A DNA stretch of 64,000 bases from Euglena gracilis (lineage: Eukaryota; Euglenida; Euglenophyceae; Euglenales): the NCBI GenBank assembly GCA_039621445.1, contig CP154954.1:10745521-10809520 (forward strand), written 5' to 3'. How positions within the stretch are numbered: position 1 is the first letter of the stretch; the number at the start of each line of letters is the position of its first letter. Positions 21,081-33,300 of this stretch are shown one piece after another. The translations under genes were made by a program, and so were the position numbers. Below the pieces are notes generated by a model. It was not told where the DNA came from and made no database searches. It saw only the letters and a program-made list of their open reading frames with translations.

Positions 21081-21960
21081 TCACTGGCTGCCATAGCCCT
21101 TTCCTCTCCCAGACTTGAATTGGCTTGCATAGCCTTTGCCTTTGCCCAACTTGAACTTAAATCCTTTGTTCCCTGTGGGAATGGGAAAGTGAGACAGAGA
21201 ATGTCTGGGGAAGGCTGGTGCTAAGCCTGCTTGATTCAGAGCCCATTGCGCTTTGTAAACTGCGAAATCTTCTTTGGAGAACAGCCCGTTGTTTGTACTT
21301 GGGATTGCCACTGGAATACTGCACTTCTTCCTCTCCTTCAGCACCGTCCGCTCCAGCTCGGCTAAATCAAAAAACAGTTGTTGTGCCAATACTTGATAAT
21401 CTGCCTCCACAGTTCCATACAGGCATGCCACTACCCAACATCTTTTTCAGCCATGCCTTCGGCCGCTTACCCAAGCCCCTTTTCCATCTGAACCATGATA
21501 ATTTTCTTCCGCTCTTAATTTTATCCCCTGATACACGGTAGGCGATCTCCTTTTTTCGGCGTACCGAAGGCACGCTGCCAGCTCTGGCGCCAGTGGCGCC
21601 AGTTCCTCCTGCCAGGGGAACCGGTCGTCCGCCTCGTTTTCCCGGTCCTTCTCCGTCGCCGACCGCTCTGCTCTCTGCGTCGTCTCCTTGTCTGTCGTCG
21701 AACTCTTCTTCAGCCAACGCTCAGCTAAGTTGAACGCCGCGTGGTACTTCCACACTTCCTGCTAATACCACGGAGTGCAAGAACGAATTCCCGTAGTCTC
21801 CGAATTGGCTGGAGACCATCGTCACCTGTGTTAGCTCGTGTGCCATCCGCCTCCCAGCCAGTTTTGCCCGGCCGCGATGACGGCGACAAGGGATTCCGGG
21901 GACGATTCTGCCAATAGTTTCGCCAGGCTGCCCGCGTTGAAAAAAAATAGCTCTCTCCAC
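21081..21960 (-). pseudogene. gag: Gag N-terminal and middle region (element B)
   Basis: Three overlapping - strand frames read AAFNLAERWLKKSSTTDKET, AELERTVLKERKKCSIPV and NKGFKFKLGKGKGYASQ. The helical, charged content and Gly-Lys C-terminus fit a capsid-like Gag. I have no sequence family match. Frameshifts occur near 21,750 and 21,440. Confidence 0.45.
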
Positions 21961-22489
21961 AAATTGTTAAATATGCCTTCATCCTTGGAAGGACGTCAAT
22001 ATACGCCAACTCAGGCACCAAAAAGCAGTAAGAAGCAAAAAAAAACAAGCCAGCCACCAGGGGGGGGGGATCGGCCAGTGACTGAGTGATTATGTGTTCG
22101 GAACCTTGAAACTTTTCTGCCGATGGCAAAATTTTGCAAAGCTGGAGAGTGAACAGCGGCGGACATTCGGCAACGCTGTTCTCGCTGATTCCACAGTGAT
22201 GGCACAACCAATGGTTATGAAATAACTGCAACTCTTTGGTCAGGCCTCATTCAGGGATTCTCCCAACTTGGTCAGCCGATGGAACGATTTTGAACAACCG
22301 GGGGGGGGGCAGTTGGAGCCTGCAGTCGTGCAGGTGGCCTCAACTGCTCAACCTGGGCACTGCCTCAAAAGGAAATGCCTCGGTCGAGTGCCCAGGTGCT
22401 TTTGGCCATGTCCCCCGGGTTGCAATGGCATCCAGGCTCTGCTGAATTTTGGGAAAATGGGGGTCTTGGCAGAGGAAATTCTTTGAATT

Positions 22490-22745
22490 TTTTTTTGAAA
22501 AATGACCCCAATACATAATTTTTTTGATAGAAAACCACTTTTTTCACAGGATATGGGGCTTGGCGGTTTTCAGGAGGGGGGTGAAAAAAATGCAGGCAGA
22601 CCATCATATAAACCAAATTTGGTTGGACAAAAATGGACCAAATTTTGGCACAGTCAACTTTTACTGACATTTTCTCTGACAATTTTTTTGCCTCAAAAAC
22701 CTCTCAAAATCAAAATGTGTTCAAAATTTGCAATTTTTTTAAAAA
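22490..22745 (+). repeat. Dispersed AT-rich repeat, copy 1
   Basis: About 210 bases around AAACCACTTTTTTCACA, CAAATTTTGGCACAGTCAAC and TTTTACTGACATTTTCTCT recur at about 36,815-37,030 in the same orientation. Both copies are followed by long poly(G)/poly(C) tracts. Nothing coding is visible. Confidence 0.6.
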
Positions 22746-22789
22746 AAAAGGTTTTGGGGTTCTCCAACATGGTCCCAAACAGGGGTTTT

Positions 22790-23060
22790 TTTTAAGACCG
22801 GGGGGGGGTCCCCCCCACCCCCACCCCCCCCCGGGGGGTGGGGGCCCCCCCCCGGGGGGTCCCGGGGGACCCACAAAAAAAATGGGCGAAAAATCGCGAA
22901 AAGTGCTAAAAATAGAATTTTTCGGCGCCTGCGGCGCCGAAAAGTATATCCCACCCCCTCCGGGGGGACCCCCTCCCGGGGGGGGGGGGGGGGGGCTCGG
23001 CGCACCTGAAAAATGGGAAGAGGTGGAGGGGGGTCGACCCCCCCACCCACCACTGTTTGA
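22790..23060. repeat. Poly(G)/poly(C) palindrome field
   Basis: G and C runs of 7-15 bases alternate, including a GGGTCGACCCCC palindrome and CGGCGCCTGCGGCGCCG. Such blocks can form G-quadruplexes and hairpins. Nothing coding is visible. Confidence 0.6.
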
Positions 23061-23222
23061 CTGATTCCCGTTCTGCCCTGAGGGGCGGGTTCGGGTCGCA
23101 CCACCCCCTGAACTACAACCCTGAACAACAACTACAACCGCAGGGTTGGATGGGAGGCCTCGGGGTGGGGGTGGGTCGGACTCCCCCTCCTCACACGGAG
23201 GGGGTCGGACCCCCCCCTCCTA

Positions 23223-23435
23223 CCCCCCCCCCTAGTCGTATGACCGGGTTCCTGCAACCTGTGACCGGGGGGGGGGGTCATAACACCCCCATAACCTGCA
23301 ACCTGTGACCGGGGGGTGGTCATAAATGAGGTGGCGGTCATAGGTAAAGTGGTGTTAAATTTTTCGCAACCTGCAACCTGTGACCGGGGGGTGGTCATGA
23401 ATGAGGGGTGGTCATACGACTAGGGGGGGGGGGGT
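23223..23435. mobile_element. Small foldback MITE with GTCGTATGAC ends
   Basis: CCCCTAGTCGTATGACC at the left is the exact reverse complement of GGTCATACGACTAGGGG at the right. The inside is made of CCTGCAACCTGTGACCGGGG repeats. Relatives are at 34,013-34,140, 36,285-36,485 and 49,574-49,665. Poly(G) lies at both edges. Confidence 0.6.
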
Positions 23436-24154
23436 ACCTCGAAACTGAGGGGGGGGGCCGAACTTTTTTGGACTTTTTTGAACTTTTTTGGGGGATAAAA
23501 CACCAACACATCAAAAAATGGGCAGTATGTCCAAAAAGTCAGCAAAAGGGGGGTTTCTGCTCATTTTCTGCTATTTTTGGCAGGAGGGGGGGGTCCAGAC
23601 CCCCCTCCCAACACCTAGGGGGGGGTGGTCGGGACCCCCCCCTCTACCACCTACCTCAATACCGAAGGCCATCCATCCCTGCCCAACCGGGGGGGAGGGG
23701 TGATTGGCAGTCGGGGGGGGGGGGGTCGGGATTCGGGGTGGGGCGTGGGGTGGAGGGGGGGGGGGGGGGGGGGGGGGTAATTTGTAAATCCTCAATGATG
23801 CTGACCCCATCTAATGTGCAACTTTGGCAATGAAATAATGAAGCCTGGCGGGCATCTATGGAATATGAAGGAGGGACTGAGATTCCCCTTGATCTCATGT
23901 GAATCGAGGCATGAGATAGGCGGGCCACACCATATCAATCCTGGGCTGAGCAAAAAAAAAAGCACAAACCATCCCACAGGGTCTACCGCAAAAGAGGAAT
24001 CCTAACTTTTTGGTTGCCTCCGAGGAGCCTCCGTGGAGCCTCCTCGGAGGCTCAAGGTAACCAGCCTCCGCGGAGGCTCAAGGTAACCAGGCTCGCGGAG
24101 CCTCCTCGGAGGCTAAGGTACCTCCCCCCCCTTGTCGTTGGCACGCCAATGTTC

Positions 24155-24295
24155 CAAGAGAGTGCCGTTGACACGGGGGGTGTGTCAACGACACGCCATG
24201 CCAATGTCACTGTGATTCAATAGGTAGTGTTACAGAAAAGTGTTGTTGACACGGGGGGGGGGGGTGTCAACGACACGCCGTGTCAACGACAGGGG
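24155..24295 (+). repeat. GTTGACACGGGG hairpin repeat, copy 1
   Basis: The sequence GAGAGTGCCGTTGACACGG ... TGTCAACGACACGCC ... CAATAGGTAGTG recurs almost unchanged at 27,367-27,510. Each copy contains two GTTGACAC/GTGTCAAC hairpins with a G-run loop. It is a non-coding dispersed repeat. Confidence 0.65.
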
Positions 24296-24452
24296 GGGGG
24301 GAGGTAACCAGGCTCCGCGGAGGCTAAGGTAACCAGGCTCCGCGGAGGCTCCAAGGTAACCAGGCTCCGAGGAGCCTCCTCAGCTAAGGCAACCAGTTTT
24401 GCCAGGGCATGTTGTGAACATGGTGGGAACGGGAATTTGTTTTTTTGTATTA

Positions 24453-24655
24453 TAAAGAGAGACATTATTCAATGTCAAACATGGCGACTGCACTCAGTGG
24501 CAGATCATGCTCTTCCGAACCTGTCAGAACCTGTCCATTTTCTGCCCATTTGCATAGAGGATGCAAAAAAGTTTCACGTTCTGACAGGTTCGGAAGCTGC
24601 CACTGGGTGCAGTTGCCGTGTTTGACATTGAATAATTTTCTCTTTATAACACAGA
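24453..24655. mobile_element. 200-bp foldback element
   Basis: TTATAAAGAGAGACATTATTCAATGTCAAAC (24,454 on) pairs with GTTTGACATTGAATAATTTTCTCTTTATAA (to 24,650). The pairing continues through CTTCCGAACCTGTCAGAAC. The arms are about 75-80 bases with a short loop. Partial copies occur at 31,927 and 33,540. Confidence 0.6.
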
Positions 24656-25269
24656 AAAAAACCAAAAAAATAAAATCCCGTTCAGTTGTATGTTCCCAGC
24701 GGGATGACAATTTTACATACAATTCTGGCCTCTGGTTAATTTTGGTGTAATTCTGGCTGAATAAATCCATTTTCGGTTTCGTTTTAAACTGTATGCTATC
24801 ACTCAAAGTCCCTGGGGAAGAATAATTCACGGACTAACGCATGGACTAATTCACAGACTCACAGGCGTAACAAAAATTAACAGACTTTGGGAGGCAACAT
24901 AGAACATAAACAAAACAGAAAATGAATTTATTCAGCCAGGACTTTACCTGCATTATCCAGACGCCAGAATTGTGCCTGAGATTGTGATCCCGCTGGGATT
25001 CGCCGCAACTTTTAATCCTCAGGCGAACAAACAGTCACGTGGGGGAGGGGTGAGGTGGTAGGCAAACTGCACGTCAGCATGGATGTGATGTTGCAAAAAA
25101 AAAGGTCATGTGAAACTCAAAGTGGTGTCCATTTGGCTGTGCCCAGGGGGGGGAGGGGGGCGGGGGGACGGGGGGGAGGGGAGGGGGCCTGCGGCACCCT
25201 GCCCCGCGCCCCCCTCCCCCCCCCCGAACCCCCCCCCACCCCCCACCCCCCGCTTCCCAATAACAACAT

Positions 25270-25445
25270 CCCTTTGTGTGTGGACAAAGTTTGGCGGACA
25301 TGGCGTAAATAGCAAACGGGTAAACGGTAGAAGCAAAATAAGGCGGACATGGCGTTTTTGTTGCAAATGGACTTTTGGTTTTCAACAAGTTTGGTGGACA
25401 TAGCGTATACAGTAAACGGGTAAACGGTAAAAGCGGTGCTGTACC
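25270..25445 (+). repeat. Direct repeat pair, GGTAAACGGTAAAAGC
   Basis: AAGTTTGGCGGACATGGCG ... GCAAACGGGTAAACGG occurs at about 25,288 and again at about 25,389, giving 50-base units about 100 bases apart. Nothing else is seen. Confidence 0.5.
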
Positions 25446-25606
25446 AGACATGGCTTGTGTACAACAGTGGTTACCTCCGAGGAGCCTCCTCGGAGGCTCC
25501 AAGGTAACCAGGCTCCGCGGAGCCTCCTCGGAGGCTAAGGTAACCAACCACCGCGGAGGCTCCTCGGAGGCTAAAATTACCAAAACTTAGGATTCCACAT
25601 TTGCTG

Positions 25607-26324
25607 GGAGATCCCAACACATTCAAATGACTGCAGTCGATTGAACAAACATGCTCTTTTGCGCTGGCTGGGTCCGATCCAGCAGGGGGGGGGGAACGCA
25701 ACAGGGCACCTCAAAAAACGCGACGCAAAAAAACTCGCAAAAACCCCGCAAAAAAACGCAAATTGGGATAAAAAGGATTCCCTCACCTTTGTGACAACAT
25801 GAAAGACAATGGTGTTGAAATGACACGCATATGGTGTCAAATGGGCCTCAACAGAGCTGCGAGGCACAAAAGAGTAGAAATGCAATTGCATTTGGGTTGA
25901 GTGACACGTTGAGTTTGGACTAGAACTGTCCTTCAATGTCACCGTTGAACATCAACAAGTTCTCAACCCGTGGGGTAAAGATGCAATTGTCCATCGACAA
26001 ATCCTGCAAATAAGACCTCAACTCCATCACCTTTTTTTAAACCACCAAGGGAGGTTGACAGCCACGCACGCGTGATAAATGAAGGAGTTGAGGTCGCATA
26101 TACATACATATATGTACCTCCCCCCCCCCGGGCGCTTGGCCCGGGCCATGATTGAAGGTAAGGCCAGGGGGCCAACCTTAGGGGGGCCAAGTTTGCATGT
26201 TAAGAATTTTGGCGGCCATGTACAAAAGGCCTAAGGCCAACTTTAGGGGGGCCAAGTTTGCATGTAAGGAGGAGGAGGGGGGGGCCAAGCGCCCGGGGGG
26301 GGCCAAGCGCCCGGGGGGGGGGAG
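25607..26324. other. Spacer with a 60-bp duplication
   Basis: Mostly unique sequence. Near the end AGGGGGGCCAAGTTTGCATG occurs twice (about 26,178 and 26,246), followed by two GGCCAAGCGCCCGGGGG blocks. No gene is supported. Confidence 0.35.
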
Positions 26325-26475
26325 GTATACAGAGAGACAGACAAAGAGGAGAGAGAGCGAGAGAGAGAGAGAGTAGAGAGAGAGAGCGAGAGAGGAGAGA
26401 GAGAGATAGAGATGAGAGAGAGATAGATAGAGACGAGAGAGAGAGAGAGAGCGAGAGAGAGAGAAAGAGAGAGAG

Positions 26476-26515
<40 letters not shown>

Positions 26516-26583
26516 GAGAGAGAGAGAGAGAGAAGAGCGAGAGAAGAGAGATTAGAGAGAGAGAGAGAGAGAGAGAGAGATAG

Positions 26584-26620
<37 letters not shown>

Positions 26621-26684
26621 GAGAGCGATGAGAGAGAGAGAGAGAGAGAGAGATAGCAGATATAGAGAGAGAGAGGAGATAGCG

Positions 26685-26719
<35 letters not shown>

Positions 26720-27149
26720 AGAGAAGAAGAAGAGAAAAACAGAGATCGAGAGACATAGATATACATATATCAGAGAGATACATATAGAGAGAGAACATAG
26801 AGAGACAGATCTCTATATATACAGAGATATATATATAGAAGAGATAGAGAGATATAATTATATATATAGAGAAGAGAGAGATATAAGAATAGAGATAGAG
26901 ATAGAGAGATATATAAGATAGAGATAGAGAGACATAGAGATATATATATATATATATATAGAGAGATAGAGAGAGAGAAGAGATATGAGGAGAGATTATA
27001 TATAGATATATATATAGATATATAGAGATATATATACATATATAGATTATATATATATATAGATAGATATATATATATATATAGATATATATAGATATCG
27101 AGAATAGAGATATATATATATATATATTATATATATATATAATATATAT

Positions 27150-27193
<44 letters not shown>
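26325..27193. repeat. 870-bp GA then TA microsatellite
   Basis: (GA)n with sparse substitutions grades into GATA/TATA at about 26,750, then into almost pure (TA)n ending at 27,193. The long - strand [12 protein letters not shown] frames across it are translation artefacts of the repeat. Confidence 0.95.
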
Positions 27194-27197
<4 letters not shown>

Positions 27198-27366
27198 TGA
27201 ATGAGAACTGCATCCGTTGGGCACGGGTTGAGACTTGTTCAAGCACAATTCACCCTAATGTCACCAACAAAGAGAAAAATCCCCGGCCCTGGCTCCATAA
27301 TTGAGATTGCGTTTCTTGTTTTGGCTTTCATTTGCATCTTGATCATCAACTTCCATTTCAACTTCA

Positions 27367-27512
27367 GAGGAGAGTGCCGTTGACACGGGGGGTGTGTCAA
27401 CGACACGCCATGTCAATGTCACTGTGATTCAATAGGTAGTGCTCCAGAAAAGTGTCGTTGACACGGGGGGTGTGTCAACAACACGCCGTGTTGTTGACAC
27501 AACAACACGGCG
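27367..27512 (+). repeat. GTTGACACGGGG hairpin repeat, copy 2
   Basis: This copy nearly matches 24,155-24,295, with an added CGTGTTGTTGACACAACAACACGG hairpin at its end. The two copies flank 3.1 kb that includes the GA/TA microsatellite. Confidence 0.6.
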
Positions 27513-29542
27513 TAGGGGAGGAGGTAAAGCAAAGAACAACCCTCATAAATAGCTCATTCCTCCACACAGCACTGGGGAGAAAGTATCAAAGACCCAGCTG
27601 TGTGGAGGACACAAACGGTTGGTTCACTCCAATGTGGTACCACGAAACCTCAATGCATCTCTGAAATAGCATAGTGGGTGCATAGTGGGCAAACAAGGGC
27701 AAATGAAATGTAAGCAGGGCAATGAACACCACACTTGGAGGTGCAAAATGAAAGGAAAAAAAACACAAAAAAAGTGCCAAAGAATGCAAAAAAAAATTAA
27801 AAAATCGCAAAAAACGCAAATTTTTCGGAAAACTGAAAAACACAAAAAAACACAAAAAAAAACGCATCTGCGTTCCCCCCCCTGGATCCAGTGCAATCAC
27901 CTGGGGTGGATGCACAACACCTGTGTCCAGACTTCATTTCCTGCTGAGCATTGGATAAGATCCCACTTATGCCCAGGTCGCTGTCTGGATAAATACACAG
28001 CATACAAGATGAAGCAGGGCGACTGGGAGTTGAATGAGCAGTTTGTTTAAATTCTTCAAATTGCATGTTGAAAACCACATTGTTTAAACACAAACATCGG
28101 GTGTGAAAAACATGCGGATATCATAAAACTAGCAAATTTTGAAAGTATCTGGATGGGTGCTCTGGGACCCCAAATGAGGGTCAGAAGAGAAGAAAGACAG
28201 GAAGGCATACCAGGAGAGATCCAGTCGTCCTGAGGGTTCCCTGAACTCCCACTTTTGCCGCGTGCAAAATGAGAGCCAAGGGACAGAAAAGATTGCATTC
28301 CGGTTCCGTCATCCTATGTGTAATCCTATCCTTTCCTTCCGTAATTGTATCCTATCGATGGGTCTGATTTACAGACAACATGGGTCACCAAAATACAAAT
28401 GGGTTGGTTTGACTTTTATACGCATGAAGAAATGCTCTTGTGGAACAGAGGAAATTGACCAACTGAACAACTGCAGCCAAACAGATTACTTTTGGACAAG
28501 AAAACTGTGTGGCCACCTCGCCTGATAAATCCCTTGGAAATAAATACACAAAGAAAAAAATCAAATTTGGAGACAAATTTGGTGGGCCGGATCGCAAAAT
28601 GTACGCTAAAACTGAAAATAAAATGTGTGAAAAAATGTGTCAAAAAGATGCGGAAAATGTGCATTTTTTGGTCCTGTTCAGGTGGCCCACATGGCAAGGC
28701 ATTTCAGGCCACCGATCCGCCATTTTCAGGTATCTTTGACCATTTCGGGCCATTTTGGGACCAAGCCCAAACTGCCCCAAAAATTCAACAAATTTGCAGT
28801 CAAAACATGTGGCAACGGGCAAATAAAATGAAAATCGTGAAATCCTGAAATGTGCAAAATGTTTGAGATATGCACTTTTTTGGCCAAAAAAAATACCCAA
28901 ATGTCAAAAAAATGGGTCTGATGTCTGAATAATGCACCCCCATTTTTGAGTTTCGGGGGGGGGGGAGGATTTTGGGTCTGAAAGATGGGCAAACAATGGG
29001 CTTCTTCAGGGTCACAAGCGTCTCATACCCAACATGACGGCCTCTTTGCCTTTCCTGAACATCACATCTATGTTCACAGGCGGGAAAAAAATCATTCAAA
29101 AAAAAACAGGGCAAAGAGCATTTCGCGTCTGCTTTGGCATTTGTAAGATGATGATGTCTTGAAGCTATGCTGGGGCAACCATCAGCCGCTGGTGAAGAGC
29201 TTCTCATTATCCTTACTCAGGGGGTCCGCGGGAAAGCCTGGTGGGAGGACCGAGGGATTTCTTAAGGACCCCCCGGGGGGTCCAGCCTCTGGCTGGAAAA
29301 AAGGCTGATGGCTGGAAATGAGCTGCTGCCTGGACCCCCCCCACGGGGGGGAGGGAATGGGGGTCCGGGGCTGGGGGGGGGGGTGCTGGGCCAGGTCGAT
29401 GAAAAACAAATTTTTTTGAAACATTTTTTGCCTTCTCGACATCTTGATGGATGGAGCTAGATCAACCTATAACCTATGGAGCTGGATCAAGGCTGGATCG
29501 AGACGAGGAACAGCCTACTTGCTGACTCATGCCTGGTCCATA
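27513..29542. other. Unassigned intronic or intergenic sequence
   Basis: A-rich blocks alternate with unremarkable sequence. The frames are short and no domain is visible. G-rich palindromic islands begin at about 28,955 and 29,270. If the four-TM gene model is wrong this is plain intergenic DNA; it lies outside that gene, downstream of its last exon. Confidence 0.3.
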
Positions 29543-29720
29543 GGTCATAGGTGAGCTCGGCAGCCCAGTTGGCTGGCCTCCGGCCAGGCTGTACCCAACT
29601 TGACCTGGGGGGGGGGGAGGGGGGCTCCCAGCCCCGATTTAGGCTGCTGGCTGGATTTGAGCTGCTGGCTGGCTGGACCCCCGAGGGAAGGGGTGCCCTC
29701 CAGCTTAAGAAATCCCCTGG
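29543..29720 (+). repeat. GGCTGGCTGGAC repeat, copy 1
   Basis: GGCCGGGCTG/CCCAACTT, CTCCCAGCCC and GCTGGCTGGCTGGACC recur in the same order at 50,803-50,955. Both copies end in CCCTCCGGCTTAAGAAA-type sequence. Non-coding. Confidence 0.55.
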
Positions 29721-31074
29721 GGAAAACCAGCCCCACCACCCACCAACCAAATGGACCAGCAAGACCCCCCTCCCCCCCCCGGGGGGGGGGGGTCCGGGGG
29801 TCCCCTGGACTGAAAAATGACGTTTTTAACAGGTTTTTGGCTGATTTTGTTCCAAAAATTCCCAAAAATGGCCAAAAAATGGGCATTTTTGGAGGTCCCC
29901 AAAAAATTTTCCACTAGCTAGCCCTGCTAGCAGACCCCCCCGGGGGGGGGTCTGCTAGAAAACCCACTAGCCAAATTTGGACTAGCTGCAGTCCAGCCCC
30001 CCGGGGGGTACTGCAATCCCTTAAGCAAATGCCTGGGAGGGGGGGTTCTCAAAATTTCGGTGCTGTGTCAAGGGAGGGGTCCCGTCAATGATAAACTCCC
30101 CCTTTTATGTGTGCAAGGCAAGGCTGCCATATGGATCATGTTTGGGCTGACTGTGGTCAGCCCGACCTCCAGAATTGTCATGGCCAATCTCTAAGTCAGC
30201 CAGCACCTTTTTCTGGCCTGGTGGGGCCGGGGGCTGCTGAAAAAAAATCGGGCCAGCTTGGAAAAGCCGGGCTGAACTGAAAAATTTTCGGTGCAAGGTG
30301 CCAAAAATTTGAAAAAAGATAAAAAAAATGGCCAAATTGGCCATTTTGGAGCGGCAGGATTTGGAGGGTTCAACTGGTTGTATGAGAACCTTAACCCTGA
30401 CCCCATTCCTTCAAACAACGTCATAATTTTTTTTGCAATTTCGCAGTTTGGTTGGGGCCGCAACCCAACCAAATCAAAATTCTGACACCAAAATAAATAT
30501 TGCCTTGGTTGGGCCGCGGCCAGGCACCTATAGTCAAGCCCAAAAATGTCCACGCTTTAGGCCATTTTAGGCCATTTTAAGGTGTAGGTGGGGATTCTGA
30601 AAATCATAATTTTCCGTCATTTTTTTTGTCCTGAAAAGTGTGTTGTAACATGCGCAAACCTTCTCTTATTCAGTATGAGAAATGCATACAAAAAAGCATG
30701 CGAAATTCAAGCACACTGGACACGAGATCAAAACCATGGGAAACTCAACAAATCTGAACTCATACCCACAGAGGAATTCTGAACAGTGAGAATTTACAGC
30801 AGTCAAAATTTTCAAAAAAAAACGTTGGAAACGTTGAAAGATTAAAAGTTATAATTTGCGATACCAAAAAAATATCCCGGTTTTTGCATCTTCTGAAAGA
30901 CGATGCTGTTGCCTGGTGAAATGCAATTTGATTTGGCATGTTTTAGCCATTTGGGCCTTTTGGCTGAAATGCCAAGTTCGTTGTCTGCCACGCATTTTTC
31001 CCAAGGAATGGTTGGCAAAAAATTTGACAGGTTGGGGCAAGCATTTTGCCAAGTGTGGGCAAACATTTCAGACG
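29721..31074. other. Unassigned spacer
   Basis: It contains poly(G) islands (29,775-29,800), a CTAGC/GCTAG palindrome cluster (29,915-29,985) and AT-rich DNA. No supported gene. Confidence 0.3.
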
Positions 31075-31490
31075 TTAGGTGTATTTGCGAAATGGATATC
31101 GTTGTACACCCAAAAAAAAGATGGGAGTCAGAAAAATGCAGCTGTCCAAACCTTCCAAATTGAGCTACCAAAAGAGGGTTGGGGACCGTGGATTTGGGGA
31201 CTGATACTATTATCAGTTGGGATAAAAAAAATTGGCCCTTGTGTGGCTGTAATCCTCCACTAAATCCACTGTTCGCCGTCCACATTAACAAAAGATACTG
31301 AAAGTTATTACCTTAAAAAAAAAAAGGCTTCAGTTTTTCACAAAAACTTGTTGTTGTGCAACAGAATTTTTCCCATTTTAGGCCACTTTAGTCCATTTTA
31401 GGGACCCTCACCTATAGGGGGTCAAAGAGGCATTTTAGGCCACTTCAGGTCATTTAAGGCCATTTCAGGCCATTTTAGCTATACCCGGGG
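31075..31490 (+). repeat. Two adjacent dispersed repeats
   Basis: 31,120-31,265 (GTCCAAACCTTCCAAATTGAGC ... GGGGACTGATACTATTATCAG) matches 43,495-43,620. 31,265-31,490 (GTTCGCCGTCCACATTAAC ... repeated AGGCCATTTT) matches 48,325-48,545. All are in + orientation. Non-coding. Confidence 0.6.
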
Positions 31491-32135
31491 GGGGGGGAAT
31501 TTGGTGCCAAAAAAAATTGGAGGCGAGAAAATTGGCACCGGAAAAATTTGGCGGTCTTGGCCAAAATTGTCCGGAAATATTTGGCGGGATTTTTTTTTGG
31601 CAGCCTAACCATGCAATACAACCCAAAGCTGAAGCTCATCACAGAGGTCAAAAAGGTCCGGAAATATTTGGCAGGATTTTGATCCGCCAATTTTTTCCAT
31701 GCCACTTTTTTTGGCCTCCAAATTTCCCCCCCCCCGGTAGGTGCCTGGCCGCGGCCGGCGGGTCCACCGCAAAAGTGGAATCCTAACTTTTTGGTTGCCT
31801 CCGCGGAGGCTCCGCAGAGACTCAAGGTAACCAGCCTCCGTGGAGCCTCTTTGGAGGCTAAGGTAACCAACCAGCTTTGTCAAGGCGTGTTGTGAACATG
31901 GAAATGAACGCGGGAAATTTGTTTTTTTGTGTTATAAAGAGAAACATTGTTCAATGTCAAACATCGCCACTGTACTCAACGCCAAAAAAAAATTTAGTGG
32001 TCAATTCAATGGTAAATTTTTCACATGTCCGCCTGAGGGTGAAAAAGGGACACTATTTCCAAAGTTAAACAGTGACGTCTGTGGCCGAATGGTCAAAAAA
32101 CGTGCTCAAAATGCCTCGTTTGTTGGAGACCCAGG

Positions 32136-32800
32136 CAGGGTTCGATATAAGGACAAGTGGGGGGGGGTCCGGACCATACAATTGCTTACCGACCCCGGGG
32201 GGGTCACTCCACTTTTTTAAAAACCAGTCAGTCACTCATTTTCAAAAAACCAGCCAGTCACTACCCCCCCCGGGGGGGGGTCGGCCACTCAGAAAAACGG
32301 CCACTTTCCAGTCACTTTAGGCCACTTTAGGCCCAAAAAAAATTTCACTCAAGCCACTTTTGCCCACTCCTGGCCGACCCCCCCAGGGGGGGGGGAGGGG
32401 GTCCGGGCCAAAAACCAGTCAGTCACTCTGAAAAAACCAGTCACCCACCCGGGGGGTGGGGTCGGTCAGTACTTAAGCAATTGCCTGGTCCGGACCCCCC
32501 CCTGCGGGCCAGGAGGGGGGGGGGGTGGGGGGGACACCCCCCCCCACCTAAACAGTGGCGCGGTCCGGGTGACTGATTTTCGGCCCGGCGCAAAGCGCCG
32601 AGCCGAAAATTTTTGACCCCCCAAAACGACCAAAAGTGCCATTTTGGGCACTGGGCAAAAAATGTGCCAAAAATGCAAAAAAAAATTCGGCGCAAAGCGC
32701 CGGAGGAAAAAATTGACCCTTTTGGGGGGTCGGTCTGGAACCCCTGGCAGGTGGGGGGGGTCCGGAGCCCCCTGCGGGCCAGGAGGGGGGGGACACCCCC
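32136..32800 (+). repeat. Dispersed repeat with GGCGCAAAGCGCC, copy 1
   Basis: GGGTTCGATATAAGGACA, ACCCCCCAAAACGACCAAAA and AATTCGGCGCAAAGCGCCGGAG recur at 39,768-40,055 in the same order and orientation. Several G-run hairpins are present. Non-coding. Confidence 0.6.
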
Positions 32801-33154
32801 CACCTAAACCATGTAAATTTACGCCCTCCTTATATCAACCCTGAACCCAGGTTCGAACCCTGGCGGACGCCGTTTTTTGGGGTGAAAAATGCCTAGGAAT
32901 TGAACCTGGGTTTCCAGCAAATAACCCCCGGTGTGTTATTTGGGCACCCGAACTGGGCCCCCAGGGGGGGGGTGTTATTTGTGGGGGGTTATTTGGGGGG
33001 GGGGTGTTATTTGGGAGGGAGGTTTAATGCAAGTGCACCAGATGACTGTTGACCATTCGGCCACAGACGATTTTGAACCTTGGTTTCCAGCAAACGATGC
33101 AAGTGCAGGGGTGTGGTGGAGTGCAGGGGAGTGGTGGGGTGTGGGGAAAGAGTG

Positions 33155-33300
33155 GGGATATAATATTAAGAATAAAAAATGAATGAATGAATGAATACAC
33201 AAATAAAATGAACATTAAAAAAAACTAAAAAAAATAATAAATAAGAATAAATAAACAAACAATTAAAAAATATATAAAAAAATTCAAAATGAATTAAAAG
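33155..33300 (+). repeat. A-rich AATAAATG tract
   Basis: Low-complexity AATGAATG and AATAAATAA repeats. No coding or structural signal beyond simple sequence. Confidence 0.7.

Larger units (their letters stand above)
23988..25606. mobile_element. TIR-bounded element, 1.6 kb, with GCGGAGG clusters
   Basis: The left end GGAATCCTAACTTTTTGGTTGCC and the right end ACCAAAACTTAGGATTCCAC are inverted copies. Just inside are palindromic CCTCCGCGGAGGCTAAGGTAACC clusters (24,010-24,120, 24,300-24,390, 25,470-25,580). A second pair with the same ends lies at 31,771 and 35,385. No transposase is visible. Confidence 0.5.

Noticed and set aside
13000-22500. Paired LTRs for element B
   Set aside because: I compared the sequence beyond the chromodomain (11-13 kb) with that before gag (22 kb) and found no convincing direct repeat.
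26178-27248. 356-codon - strand ORF rich in SLSLS and IYIYI
   Set aside because: It is the translation of the GA/TA microsatellite; both strands are open for the same reason.
27201-27383. Small + ORF with a hydrophobic segment IIEIAFLVLAFICILIINF
   Set aside because: Only 60 codons, next to a microsatellite and running into a dispersed repeat; no splice or homology support.
32838-32870. tRNA-like T-arm CCAGGTTCGAACCCTGG
   Set aside because: No matching acceptor 5' strand, D-arm or anticodon arm lies in the ~75 bases upstream.
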